43,103 bases of DNA from Arthrobacter echini (GCF_008107445.1 NZ_VSLD01000009.1:1-43103), one strand, 5' to 3'. Numbered from the stretch's first letter, positions 7,747 to 14,982 are shown. Program-made: numbers and translations. The notes: generated from the sequence alone by a model not told the origin.

Positions 7747-8691
7747 ATGCCTGTGAGCTCGATCCCGCGCCCCGCCGAGCTGGGCCACCGCGTCCGCAGC
7801 GCCTTCCGCGCCCGGGTCTCCGGTGACCCCACCGGGGCACCTGACTGGGTCCGCGACATCGCCCTGGTAGGGGAGGGACCAGGCTTGTTCGAACCCGATG
7901 GCGTCGTCTGGCAGGTCCACGGCGGCCTTTCCACTCTGGTCGGCGGCGTCGCGGCCCTCCTCGGCCAAGGCGCACACCCCCTCGCCATGGCCGGGGTCGC
8001 ACGGCACTCCTCCTACCGCAGCGACCCCTGGGCCCGCCTCGCCGGGACCGCGCGCTGGCTCACCATTACCACCTTCGGCTCCGCGGAACTCGCCGAGCGG
8101 GACTCGTCACGGGTCCGCCGCATGCACGGGCGGGTCCAAGGCACCACCGAGGACGGCCGCGCCTACTCCGCCTCCGACCCCGCACTGCTGCGCTGGGTGC
8201 ACCTGGCCTTCACCGATGCCTTCCTCGGAGCCCACGAGGCCGTCGGCCACGACCTTGCCCCACGGTTCGGCCGCAACTGGGCTGATACCTACGTCGCCGA
8301 CTGGTCCCGCAGCGCCCGGACCCTCGGAGCCGAAGACCTCCCGCTCAACCGCCAGGAACTCGCCGAGGCACTGCGCGCGCTTGAGCCTGACCTGGAACCC
8401 GTCCCCGCCGAGCTCCTGACGTTCCTCTCCGCACCGGACGGACTGAACCGGGCCGAGCGGATCTTCTACAGCGGCATCGCAAGCGCCGGAGCGTTGGTCA
8501 TCTCTCCGTCCGTGGCTCCCCTCGCCGGGGTGCCCGGCCGCGGCGACCGCTCACTCGCAAACCGCCTCCGGTTGCAGCGCACCCGACTGCAGTTGCGGAC
8601 CTTCCAGCTGGCCCTCGGACCACATAGCCCCTCCGTGGATGCGGCGCGCTACCGGCTCGGCCTCGCCGGCCCCCCGGACTGGCTCGACTAA
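7747..8691 (+). CDS. MpaB-like (DUF2236) oxygenase
   Basis: A 314-residue protein of the latex-clearing/MpaB superfamily, haem-binding oxygenases that cleave polyisoprene or act on small substrates. Conserved blocks are GEGPGLFEPDGVVWQVHG (about 39-56), GGVAALLGQGAHPLAMAGVARHSSY (65-89, with the histidine expected near haem), DPWARLAGTARWLTITTFGS, RRMHGRV and LLRWVHLAFTDAFLGAHE. No export signal is seen, so it is cytoplasmic. A GGAG four bases before ATG 7747 serves as the ribosome site. It stands alone between mobile DNA and the plasmid region, suggesting acquired cargo. The substrate is unknown. Confidence 0.82.
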   Translation: MPVSSIPRPAELGHRVRSAFRARVSGDPTGAPDWVRDIALVGEGPGLFEPDGVVWQVHGGLSTLVGGVAALLGQGAHPLAMAGVARHSSYRSDPWARLAGTARWLTITTFGSAELAERDSSRVRRMHGRVQGTTEDGRAYSASDPALLRWVHLAFTDAFLGAHEAVGHDLAPRFGRNWADTYVADWSRSARTLGAEDLPLNRQELAEALRALEPDLEPVPAELLTFLSAPDGLNRAERIFYSGIASAGALVISPSVAPLAGVPGRGDRSLANRLRLQRTRLQLRTFQLALGPHSPSVDAARYRLGLAGPPDWLD

Positions 8692-8742
8692 ACCTCGGTC
8701 GCTGCTACTGCCCCGACCACGCTCACTACGCGTGGCCGACGC

Positions 8743-8759
8743 CGATGAGTGAATGAGTA
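8743..8759 (+). repeat. 17-bp repeat CGATGAGTGAATGAGTA (left copy)
   Basis: An exact inverted partner lies at 10190-10206. Together they frame the segment holding leader copy A, the 9218 gene and the redoxin gene. The repeat is internally built of ATGAGT(G/A) units and is followed by a further TTTGAGTAAG, so it looks like a small array of binding sites. Confidence 0.55.
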
Positions 8760-8810
8760 TTTGAGTAAGAGGCGGTACCGATGGGTGCCGGCCCTTCATC
8801 GTTGCTGGGG

Positions 8811-9217
8811 TTCCCGGTCGGCGGCCGTCGTTGTCTTGCCTGTAGTGCTTCCCTGTTCTCCGCCAGGGCTCCGAGCAGGGCAATGGTCCTGCGCTTCGCT
8901 CCGGCCTGATGAGGTCCGGGCGCTCCTTCGTCGCACCCGACCCTGACGTTTTTGCTGCTGTCCTACGGATTGTGCGCCCCCGCTCCACAGCGTCAACCGG
9001 CTCCGCCGGCAGCGGGCACACCCATCCTGTCCGGCGCTCCTGCCTCGCTTATTTCCTCCCAGAAAGGGCGCACCCTTGCACCTACGGCGTTGAGCACTGC
9101 TCCGTCGGGAGCGAGCGAGCGAGCTCGCCAGCAGGCAAAAAACATGAGGGGAAGGGCAAGTACCAGCTGGCTCACCACAGGCCCTCACCCCACCTCGTGA
9201 CCGAAGGAGCACCGATC
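8811..9217 (+). promoter_or_regulatory. Leader element, copy A: long structured non-coding repeat
   Basis: About 400 nt without a credible reading frame, shared with two other places (12463-12875 and 27856-28250). Conserved blocks are GTTTTTGCTGCTGTCCT at 8948-8964, a GGCGCTCC...CGCTTATTTCCT block at 9033-9057, and CTCGCCAGCAGGCAAAAAAC at 9124-9143. Many short GC-rich hairpins with UUCG/UCCG-type loops are seen, e.g. CCGGC-TCC-GCCGG at about 8997-9009 and GCTCC-GTCG-GGAGC near 9099-9112. It ends at the ribosome site of the 9218 gene. It may be a single-strand promoter or a structured 5' leader RNA. Confidence 0.65.
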
Positions 9218-9688
9218 ATGAACGCTGACTACATCACCACCGATACCGGCGAGGCCGTGGACGCCCCGACCCTGCCGTCCTACTGGGGACCCGATAATTG
9301 GCAGACTGAGGACGACGGATACGAATGGTTCCGTTGCCTGGACGGCACACCGTGGACCGTCGTCACCCGGTGGGGGACCGAAGGGCACCCGCTCGGAAAC
9401 TTGTACTCGATGATGGTCGCTACCGCCGTTCACGAGGATGAGCGCGGCACCCTCTATGGGTACGGCAGCTACGCACAGGGTCGCACCTACGCTCTGTGGT
9501 TCCGCTGCGAGGCCGCATTGCACGCGGAGATCACCGAGACGGCGTTCTTCTTCTGGAAGGACGGTCAGAGCCAGGGACCGGAAAAGCTCCCAGCGACCGC
9601 CGGAGAGCTTCCCGCCGAGTACACGGTGCCCTACCAGGCACCGGCACCGGTCAAGGACACGCCACGAGCAGACGGCGCACCCTTCTAG
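9218..9688 (+). CDS. Unknown 156-residue plasmid protein behind leader copy A
   Basis: Not recognised as a named family. It starts at ATG 9218 with GAAGGAG upstream. It is acidic and rich in aromatic residues (LPSYWGPDNWQTEDDGYEWF, TPWTVVTRWGTEGHPLGNLY, YALWFRCEAALHAEITETAF), with a proline-rich tail, and has no signal or membrane segment. Its position is informative: it is the first gene after a leader repeat, is followed by a long hairpin, and then by nrdH-like and ssb genes on the same strand. A role in establishment of incoming plasmid DNA is a guess from context only. Confidence 0.65.
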   Translation: MNADYITTDTGEAVDAPTLPSYWGPDNWQTEDDGYEWFRCLDGTPWTVVTRWGTEGHPLGNLYSMMVATAVHEDERGTLYGYGSYAQGRTYALWFRCEAALHAEITETAFFFWKDGQSQGPEKLPATAGELPAEYTVPYQAPAPVKDTPRADGAPF

Positions 9689-9763
9689 CTGGCAGGCCGG
9701 CACCGGTGGCCGTGTGTGCCCTGTCCCTTACACGGGTAGGGCACACGCCCCACCACCTGCCAG
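9689..9763 (+). terminator. Long hairpin after the 9218 gene
   Basis: Outer arms CTGGCAGG (9689-9696) and CCTGCCAG (9756-9763) enclose inner arms CGTGTGTGCCCT and AGGGCACACG, with GGTGG/CCACC between them. The stem begins one base after the stop codon. There is no U tract, so it may be a weak terminator or an RNA-stabilising structure. Confidence 0.55.
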
Positions 9764-9825
9764 AACAGCCGTAGAAGAGCAGGAAACAGCACTAAGAAAC
9801 ATTGAATAGACGCGGTAGAAGCCTG

Positions 9826-9843
9826 TTTATTCAGATGAATAAA
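9826..9843. promoter_or_regulatory. Short palindrome in the nrdH-like gene promoter region
   Basis: TTTATTC-AGAT-GAATAAA, a perfect 7-bp inverted repeat. It sits in an AT-rich island about 75 bp before the redoxin gene. TTGAAT at 9803-9808 and TTTATT 18 bp later could be -35 and -10 hexamers, which would place the palindrome over the -10 box. This is suggestive only. Confidence 0.35.
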
Positions 9844-9917
9844 AGCTAGAATTGTTAGTAGCAGCGCAGCAGTCGACTCCCACTAGAACCCGCCACGTAA
9901 CCCAAGGACTGAGAGCT

Positions 9918-10175
9918 ATGACCGTCACCGTCTTCGAGAAGCCAACGGGATGCTTCGGATGCAAGAAGACCAAGGAACTGTTCGACGCCGCTGGCGTCGA
10001 GTTCGTGGCCGTGGACATCACCACCGATGACCAGGCCCTGACCTATATCACCGAGGAACTCGGGTACAGCCAGGCGCCGGTCGTGGTGTACGAGAAGGAC
10101 GGCAGCGAAGACCACTGGTCCGGACTGAACCCGGCCAAGATCGCCCAGGTCATCGCCCTCGACACCACGCCATAG
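9918..10175 (+). CDS. Glutaredoxin/NrdH-like redoxin
   Basis: An 85-residue thioredoxin-fold protein beginning MTVTVFEKPTGCFGCKKTKE. The CFGC motif (about residues 12-15) is the redox-active CxxC. SQAPVVVY (about 53-60) supplies the cis-proline loop and WSGLNPAKI the C-terminal part, as in NrdH/glutaredoxins. NrdH proteins normally reduce ribonucleotide reductase. No nrd genes are nearby, so on this plasmid it may support DNA synthesis after transfer or thiol repair. ATG 9918 is used rather than the upstream open frame because the fold starts there. It is followed after 70 bp by ssb on the same strand. Confidence 0.85.
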   Translation: MTVTVFEKPTGCFGCKKTKELFDAAGVEFVAVDITTDDQALTYITEELGYSQAPVVVYEKDGSEDHWSGLNPAKIAQVIALDTTP

Positions 10176-10189
10176 CCCACTCACTCATC

Positions 10190-10206
10190 TACTCATTCAC
10201 TCATCG
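10190..10206 (-). repeat. 17-bp repeat CGATGAGTGAATGAGTA (right, inverted copy)
   Basis: Exact reverse complement of 8743-8759. It is preceded by ACTCACTCATC, which extends the same unit. It lies between the redoxin and ssb genes, where a partition or regulatory protein could bind. Confidence 0.55.
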
Positions 10207-10245
10207 CTGGCAGCAGCGCACCCATAGAGAAGGCAGTTGAGCATC

Positions 10246-10809
10246 ATGGCCGGAGACACCATCATCACCGTCGTCGGGAACCTCACCGCGGATCCCGAAC
10301 TCCGCTTCACCCCCTCCGGGGCAGCGGTCGCGAACTTCACGATCGCCTCCACCCCGCGGACCTTCGACCGGCAGGCCAATGACTGGAAGGACGGAGACAC
10401 CCTGTTCCTGCGCGCCTCGATCTGGCGTGAGGCGGCCGAGAATATCGCCGAGACCCTCACCAAGGGCACCCGCGTCGTCGCCCAGGGCCGGCTGAAGTCC
10501 CGCAGCTACGACACCAAGGAAGGCGAGAAGCGCACCGTCATGGAACTCGAGGTCGACGAGGTCGGACCGAGCCTGCGCTACGCATCCGCGAAAATCACCC
10601 GCACCCAGCGCAACAACAACGCCAGCAGCATCGGGGGAGGGAACAACCAGGGCGGGGCAGGGTCACAGAGCGGCCAGCAAGGTGGCCAGCAGCGGGATCA
10701 GGCATGGCAGGGGCAGCAGCCGGCCGATGATCCCTGGGGAGCCCCGGCGAACACCGGTGCCAACGCTGGCGGGTGGGGTAGCGGCCCCGACGCCGAACCA
10801 CCGTTCTAA
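10246..10809 (+). CDS. ssb: Single-stranded DNA-binding protein
   Basis: A 187-residue SSB. The OB fold (residues 1-115) reads [20 protein letters not shown], then [35 protein letters not shown] and [18 protein letters not shown] glycine/glutamine-rich linker ([18 protein letters not shown]) follows, then the acidic tip DAEPPF that recruits partner proteins. It binds ssDNA as tetramers in the cytoplasm. A plasmid-borne ssb is typical of conjugative leading regions, where it coats the entering strand. Start ATG 10246 has AGAAGG ten bases upstream. It lies on the strand read toward the relaxase region. Confidence 0.95.
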   Translation: MAGDTIITVVGNLTADPELRFTPSGAAVANFTIASTPRTFDRQANDWKDGDTLFLRASIWREAAENIAETLTKGTRVVAQGRLKSRSYDTKEGEKRTVMELEVDEVGPSLRYASAKITRTQRNNNASSIGGGNNQGGAGSQSGQQGGQQRDQAWQGQQPADDPWGAPANTGANAGGWGSGPDAEPPF

Positions 10810-10906
10810 ACGCTGCGCGTCCACGGCGCCACAGGTGGCCGCCCCAAGGAGGGTGGCCACCTGTGGGCCTCACACCAGGATCTCGTATTGCGCGAAGTGC
10901 TAGCAG

Positions 10907-10936
10907 AGTAGTAGTAGTATTACTCCTACTACTACT
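10907..10936. promoter_or_regulatory. Triplet-repeat palindrome, probable KfrA operator
   Basis: AGTAGTAGTAG (10907-10917), 8-bp spacer, CTACTACTACT (10926-10936). It lies directly before the AGGAG and ATG of the kfrA-like gene. KfrA of IncP plasmids represses itself by binding a palindromic operator at its own promoter, so autoregulation is likely here. Confidence 0.6.
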
Positions 10937-10949
10937 TTAGGAGTCATCA

Positions 10950-11594
10950 ATGACCGAAGAGGCTGTTCCTACCGGACCATCAGCGGGTGTTGGTCCTGTT
11001 GACGCGGGGGCTCCGGTGAAGGAGCGGGTGTATGCCGCTGCGGAGAAGATCAGTGCCGAGCGTAATCCGACGGTGTCCAGTGTTCGGGAGGCCGCCGGGG
11101 TGAGCAATGCTGATGCGACCCGGTATTTGAGGAAGTGGCGGGAGGAGAAGGCAGCTGCGGGTTCGCGTATCGTGGCTACGCCGCAGTCTGTGTTGGAGCA
11201 GGCTGCGAGACTGGCTGGTTCTGTGTGGGCCGACGCCGTGGCCCTGGCCGCCGATCAGCACGCCGTCGTGGAAGCCCAGTGGGCCAGGGACAGCCAGGAC
11301 AAGGACACTGAACTGGCTGAGCTCGTCGCGGACTTGGACAAGGTCACCACCGACCACGCCGCCGAGGTCACGGGATTGCGGGCCGAGCTCGCAGCGGCCA
11401 CCGATCGAGCCGGCGCCGCAGAGTCCAGGGCAACCCAGACAGAGGAAGCCGCCGCTACCGCTCACGCCGAGATCAGCACCCTGAACAGTGACCTCGCCGC
11501 AGCCCGGGCACGCGCCGAGACCCTGCAGCACGCCCACGACGCCCTGATCCAACGCATCACCCCGGAAAACACGGCACAACAACCCCGCCAGTAA
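10950..11594 (+). CDS. KfrA-like plasmid DNA-binding protein with coiled coil
   Basis: A 214-residue protein with the KfrA_N layout. A helix-turn-helix around residues 25-75 contains AAEKISAERNPTVSSVREAA and NADATRYLRKWREEKAAAG. A long alanine/glutamate-rich coiled coil follows from about residue 100 (ELAELVADLDKVTTDHAAEV, then LRAELAAATDRAGAAESRAT). KfrA proteins are alpha-helical autorepressors linked to stable plasmid inheritance. ATG 10950 has AGGAG eight bases upstream, and a triplet palindrome sits in the promoter. It is followed by two small genes that may form one operon with it. Confidence 0.8.
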   Translation: MTEEAVPTGPSAGVGPVDAGAPVKERVYAAAEKISAERNPTVSSVREAAGVSNADATRYLRKWREEKAAAGSRIVATPQSVLEQAARLAGSVWADAVALAADQHAVVEAQWARDSQDKDTELAELVADLDKVTTDHAAEVTGLRAELAAATDRAGAAESRATQTEEAAATAHAEISTLNSDLAAARARAETLQHAHDALIQRITPENTAQQPRQ

Positions 11595-11658
11595 CCCATA
11601 GTGTGGACGCGCAGAACCTCCACGAAGATCAGGGCCAAGGCAACCGTCAGGAGCAACC

Positions 11659-12042
11659 ATGACCCACATCTCGAACGATCACTTCAAAGCCGCGCTGGTG
11701 TTCGTCGCGGCCGCGCGGGAGTTGAAGAACTCCGCCGGATGCTACACCGACCCGGCCCAGAGCACCGAGGCGATCCAGGAACTCCACGGCGCCCACCAGC
11801 ACATCGTGCAGGCGCTTCAGCACCTGCACGCCTGGCACACCGTTGCACGCCCAGGGCAGGAGTACGAGGCCGGCGACCAGGAGAGCGTCCAGGCGGTGGA
11901 GGAGACCGCGGCTGAGCTCGCCGCCGCGGCAACAGCAGCCCAGGCCGTGGTCGGCGTCCTGCACCGGGCGCAACAGGCCAGCTCCCGAATCCGGTATATC
12001 GGGCAGTCCGGGCAGCTCGCGGAGCCGGATGGTGGGGGATGA
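11659..12042 (+). CDS. Unknown helical 127-residue protein
   Basis: Not recognised. CAGGAG five to six bases before ATG 11659 supports translation. The sequence is almost entirely predicted helix, rich in Ala, Gln, Glu and His (ALVFVAAARELKNSAG, QELHGAHQHIVQALQHLHAW, VEETAAELAAAATAAQAVVG). It has no membrane segment and could form a helical bundle. Its stop overlaps the next start (ATGA), so the two are translationally coupled and probably work together. Together with the KfrA-like gene it may belong to a plasmid maintenance operon. Confidence 0.65.
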   Translation: MTHISNDHFKAALVFVAAARELKNSAGCYTDPAQSTEAIQELHGAHQHIVQALQHLHAWHTVARPGQEYEAGDQESVQAVEETAAELAAAATAAQAVVGVLHRAQQASSRIRYIGQSGQLAEPDGGG

Positions 12043-12296
12043 GTAAGCGCAAACCGGCGTCGTTCACGCCGTACTTCACCCAGGCCGACGCAGACCAGGT
12101 CAGGGCAGCGTTCCTGGCTACAGGGCAGGCCGAGGGTCACCGGTCTGTGACAGACTTAATCGAAGCGGCTGTGCTGCGTGAAGTGAAGCGCTTGCAGCGC
12201 AAGCACAACCAGGGCAGGCAGTGGGACCCGGTACCACCGGGGGCGCTGCGCCCAGGCCGACGGACTCTCGCGGAAGAGAAGAACCGGGCCCAATAG
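12039..12296 (+). CDS. Small ribbon-helix-helix-like protein, possible centromere binder
   Basis: An 85-residue basic protein. The core ASFTPYFTQADADQVRAAFL, with GHRSVTDLIEAAVLREVKRLQ after it, has the strand-helix-helix spacing of ribbon-helix-helix DNA-binding proteins, including the ParB/ParG-type proteins of small plasmid partition systems. The tail NQGRQWDPVPPGALRPGRRT resembles that of actinobacterial plasmid partition proteins. ATG 12039 overlaps the previous stop. No ParA ATPase is visible in the window, so a partition role would need a partner elsewhere; it could equally be an autorepressor. A hairpin terminator follows. Confidence 0.6.
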   Translation: MSKRKPASFTPYFTQADADQVRAAFLATGQAEGHRSVTDLIEAAVLREVKRLQRKHNQGRQWDPVPPGALRPGRRTLAEEKNRAQ

Positions 12297-12326
12297 ATTT
12301 CCCTTGGTAGGGAAAGTAAGAACGGA

Positions 12327-12364
12327 AGCGGGACCCGTGTGGTGCGGGGCCCGCTTTCACTTTT
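12327..12364 (+). terminator. Rho-independent-like terminator after the small operon
   Basis: AGCGGG-A-CCCG, 7-nt loop, CGGG-G-CCCGCT at 12327-12355, one mismatch, followed by TTCACTTTT. It closes the kfrA-like operon before leader copy B. Confidence 0.7.
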
Positions 12365-12462
12365 AAGACATGGATCACTGTTACTTCGTGGCTTCGTTGT
12401 AGGCGATCGACGATCGACAGCGAGATGCGGCCGCGCTTACTTGGTGTGTGGCCGCTATCCGA

Positions 12463-12875
12463 TTGCGTGGGTGGCTGGCGGTCGTTGTTGTCTTGCCTGT
12501 AGTGCTTCCCTGCTCTGCGCTGGCGCTCCGAGCAGGGCTGTGGTCCTTCGCTTCGCTGCGGTCTGTGATGGACCCGGTCGCTCCTTCGTCGCGCCCGGTT
12601 CCAGATGTTTTTGCTGCTGTCCTTCGGATTGTGCGTCCCCGCTCCACACCGTCAATCGGCTTCGCCGACAGGGGCCGGCCACAAAGCCTCTAGGCGCTCC
12701 TTCGTCGCTTATTTCCTTCGAGGTTTCTGGCAGGCCCGCACCCTTCGGGTTGACAGTGCTCCGTCGGGAACGAGCGAGCGAGCTCGCCAGCAGGCAAAAA
12801 ACGCACGGGGAAGGGCCAAGTACCAGCTGGCTCACCACAGGCCCGGACCCACACCTACCAAGAAGGAACACCACC
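12463..12875 (+). promoter_or_regulatory. Leader element, copy B
   Basis: The best-preserved counterpart of copy A. It shares the TGTCTTGCCTGTAGTGCTTC block at about 12489, GTTTTTGCTGCTGTCCT at 12607-12623, GGCGCTCCTTCGTCGC at 12693 with TTATTTCCT after it, and CTCGCCAGCAGGCAAAAAAC at 12783-12802. The hairpin TCGGC-TTC-GCCGA at about 12656-12668 replaces CCGGC-TCC-GCCGG of copy A, a paired change that keeps the stem. The last 45 nt before the start codon are nearly identical to copy C, including the AGAAGGA ribosome site. Confidence 0.7.
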
Positions 12876-13976
12876 ATGAACGAGAACACCCAGCACAACG
12901 CCCCGATCAGCGTATCGACGGCCGCTGACCTGCTCGCCTACGTCCCGGCCGTGCTTGGCTTCCAGCCGCGTGAATCCTTGGTGATCGTCACCATGCGCGG
13001 CAAGACAGCAGGCATGACCCTTCGGAACGATGCCCCCGCCGAGGGCGTCCGCCCGGTCGACTACGCACGGACCATCATGGGTTACCTGCTCGCGGACACC
13101 GCCGCCGACGGCGTCCTGCTGTTCGTCTACACGAACGAGGTGGCCGACGCCGCCCTCTCGGGCGAGAACAAGGACGCCAAGCCCTACATGGACTACGCCA
13201 AGGCCATCGAGACCGAACTGGAGCGGGCCGGGTGGGTCCTGCGGAACGGGTGGCTGGTCACCGACAAGGGATACACCACCTACTTCTGCGAAGAGAGCGG
13301 GTGCTGCACACTCAACCCGCTGGAGGAGGTCCATGACAGCACAGTGAACGCGGAACTGGTCTACCGCGGATACAGCACCCGCCCGAGCGTGGAAGCCATG
13401 GCCGTAGACCCGGCATTCATCGGGTCGAGGGACGCTCACGCGACGATCATCCAAGCGACGTACTGGATCAACAGGCTGGGTGCCCCGGATGATCTGGAGT
13501 TCGATCACCAGAAGATGCGCGACGCCCGCGCCGAGTGGAACGAAGCACTGGGAGAGGACGTCGACGAGACGGCCGCGTGCGAACTGGTGTCCTACCTGCA
13601 CATCAAGTCCATCCGGGACCGGCTCATGGCCGATGCGATCAGCGCAGCCGACGACGAGCCGACGTTCGGGAAGATCCTGACGGGCCAGTACGAGGGTCGG
13701 CCGGACTGGTCCCGCGTGGACGCGACCGAGGACCTGCTGATCAAGGTCCTCGCGTACACGCCAGTGGAGGACCGCGCCCCGCTGTTCTGCTTCCTCGGGT
13801 GGCTGTGCTGGTACCGAGGATCGTCCTCGGTGGCCATCGCCTACTTCACGAAGGCCGTGGACGTCGACGGGCAGCACCGGCTCTCCCGCCTGCTCCGCGA
13901 AATGGTGGGCCGCAGCTACATCGCGGTACCCGCACGGAGCGAGGCCACCGCGTACCCGCAGGGTAGGCGCCACTAG
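12876..13976 (+). CDS. DUF4192 family protein
   Basis: A 366-residue protein. The opening, ISVSTAADLLAYVPAVLGFQ then PRESLVIVTMRG, and the later VRPVDYARTIMGYLLADTAA and GVLLFVYTNEV are hallmarks of the actinobacterial DUF4192 family. Members are about 170-400 residues, with no established biochemical role; the alternating beta/alpha pattern suggests a soluble enzyme-like fold. Further down, GYTTYFCEESGCCTLNP and the C-terminal helical part with FCFLGWLCWYRGSSSVAIAY match the family. ATG 12876 is preceded by AGAAGGA. It follows a leader repeat, placing it with the plasmid's transfer-linked genes. A strong terminator hairpin lies 40 bp downstream. Confidence 0.85.
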   Translation: MNENTQHNAPISVSTAADLLAYVPAVLGFQPRESLVIVTMRGKTAGMTLRNDAPAEGVRPVDYARTIMGYLLADTAADGVLLFVYTNEVADAALSGENKDAKPYMDYAKAIETELERAGWVLRNGWLVTDKGYTTYFCEESGCCTLNPLEEVHDSTVNAELVYRGYSTRPSVEAMAVDPAFIGSRDAHATIIQATYWINRLGAPDDLEFDHQKMRDARAEWNEALGEDVDETAACELVSYLHIKSIRDRLMADAISAADDEPTFGKILTGQYEGRPDWSRVDATEDLLIKVLAYTPVEDRAPLFCFLGWLCWYRGSSSVAIAYFTKAVDVDGQHRLSRLLREMVGRSYIAVPARSEATAYPQGRRH

Positions 13977-14014
13977 CCAAGCACCCGGTCACGGGGCCAG
14001 CTAGACCATAGGCC

Positions 14015-14048
14015 GAGGGCCGGACACCCCCACGGGAGTCCGGCCCTC
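14015..14048 (+). terminator. Strong terminator hairpin after the DUF4192 gene
   Basis: GAGGGCCGGAC, 12-nt loop, GTCCGGCCCTC: a perfect 11-bp stem 38 bp after the stop codon. It is followed by TCCCC rather than a U tract, as is common in high-GC Gram-positives. The rest of 13977-14239 shows only a short GC-rich hairpin near 14108-14130 and no gene. Confidence 0.7.
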
Positions 14049-14333
14049 TCCCCGTTCACCGGACAGCAGGAGCACCACGGGGGAGTGCCGGCAGTTTTGG
14101 TGGGTGCGCGGGCGGCGGCCTCCGCCGCCAGCTCCCCCGGCCGCCGCCGAACACGCTGACGCGATCACGCCTACCAGCCACGAGCTGCACCTATTGGGTT
14201 GGTCCGCCAGGCGACCTCCGAGTGCAGTCTGTGCCAGCATGACTATGTCAACGTAAGCGGGACCCGCGGGGACGGTCTAAACGGTACCCACTTCGGAGTG
14301 ATGACAGGTGTTTGAGGTTGGTGCTTGAGTGGG

Positions 14334-14528
14334 TTAGTCCTCGGGGAAGAAAACGTCCTCGATGAGTAGGTTGAAGTACTTCGCGATGCGGAAGGCCAGC
14401 GGGAGTGCTGGGTCGTATTTCCCCTTCTCGATGGCGATGATCGTTTGGCGTGAGACGTGCAGCAGTGATCCGAGGTCGGCTTGGGAGAGTCCTGCCTCGA
14501 GGCGAAGGTCTATGAGTCTGTTGCGCAT
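14334..14528 (-). CDS. Xre-family regulator, IS21 passenger
   Basis: A compact 64-residue helix-turn-helix protein: RNRLIDLRLEAGLSQADLGS, then LLHVSRQTIIAIEKGKYDPA and LPLAFRIAKYFNLLIEDVFF. This is the single-domain Cro/Xre type in which LSQ...VSRQTI forms the recognition helix pair. Such proteins commonly repress a membrane protein gene next to them. Its start follows the membrane protein gene's stop by 2 bp, so the two are co-transcribed. The probable operators are two 22-bp near-palindromes at 14940 and 14983, upstream of the pair. Confidence 0.85.
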   Translation of the reverse strand: MRNRLIDLRLEAGLSQADLGSLLHVSRQTIIAIEKGKYDPALPLAFRIAKYFNLLIEDVFFPED

Positions 14529-14530
14529 CG

Positions 14531-14923
14531 TCAGACGTGAGAGCGCAGTTTCAGGGTGTACCTGATGTAGTAGCTGGCGAGGAGGATCGTCAGGTATCCG
14601 GTGATGAGTATCAGGGATAGGTGTTGTAGTTCGAAGACCGCGATTCCCGCCAGGAGTGCGACGGCTAGAACGAGTGCGTCAACGAAGCCTTTCGCGGCTG
14701 TGTCATTGGCTACCTGCCGCTCGAAGCTGTCGGCTTCTGCGCTGAGCGTTCGTCGTTCACGTCTCCGGCGAAGCAGGTAAGACCCCATGCCTCCGGAGAA
14801 CACCACCAGCCCAGAGGCAAGTGTTGGCCAGATTCTCTGATCATCCGGGGCCGCTGCCCCCCATGCTGATGTGCCGATGAGGGCAAGGATGCCCACCCCG
14901 GCGAATATGAGGTAGTTCTTCAT
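14531..14923 (-). CDS. Small membrane protein paired with the Xre regulator
   Basis: A 130-residue protein with about four membrane helices: YLIFAGVGILALIGTSAWG (about 4-22), TLASGLVVFSGGMGSYLL (about 34-51), and two within VDALVLAVALLAGIAVFEL and LILITGYLTILLASYYI (about 80-120). A basic, charged loop RRRRERRTLSAEADSFERQ lies between helices 2 and 3. The ribosome site is strong (GGAGGAAGAAC before ATG 14923). The gene pair resembles regulator/membrane-protein pairs found in Gram-positives, where the membrane partner may confer immunity or modulate the regulator. The function is not known. Confidence 0.75.
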   Translation of the reverse strand: MKNYLIFAGVGILALIGTSAWGAAAPDDQRIWPTLASGLVVFSGGMGSYLLRRRRERRTLSAEADSFERQVANDTAAKGFVDALVLAVALLAGIAVFELQHLSLILITGYLTILLASYYIRYTLKLRSHV

Positions 14924-14939
14924 GTTCTTCCTCCAGGTT

Positions 14940-14961
14940 GGTGTAAAGGTCCCTTAACACC
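14940..14961. promoter_or_regulatory. Operator-like near-palindrome, proximal copy
   Basis: On the plus strand, GGTGTAAAGGTCCCTTAACA followed by CC: GGTGT and ACACC ends with AAGG/CCTT inside, 3 mismatched positions. A second copy lies 43 bp further upstream of the passenger operon. These are probable binding sites for the Xre protein. Confidence 0.6.
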
Positions 14962-14982
14962 AGCCTAGGAAATAGGTCTCTT

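Noticed and set aside
8909..9217. In-frame upstream extension of the 9218 gene
   Set aside because: Covers leader copy A; sequence conservation follows stems rather than codons, and GAAGGAG precedes ATG 9218.
10907..10936. Triplet repeats considered as a CRISPR-like or microsatellite array
   Set aside because: Only one inverted pair with an operator position; no repeat-spacer pattern. No CRISPR array was seen anywhere in the window.
12339..12875. In-frame upstream extension of the DUF4192 gene through the leader
   Set aside because: Frame is open by chance. Homology and ribosome site place the start at 12876, and the upstream part is a leader shared with unrelated genes in different frames.
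12855..13973. 372-codon frame antisense to the DUF4192 gene
   Set aside because: Shadow of a conserved gene; no recognisable domain.
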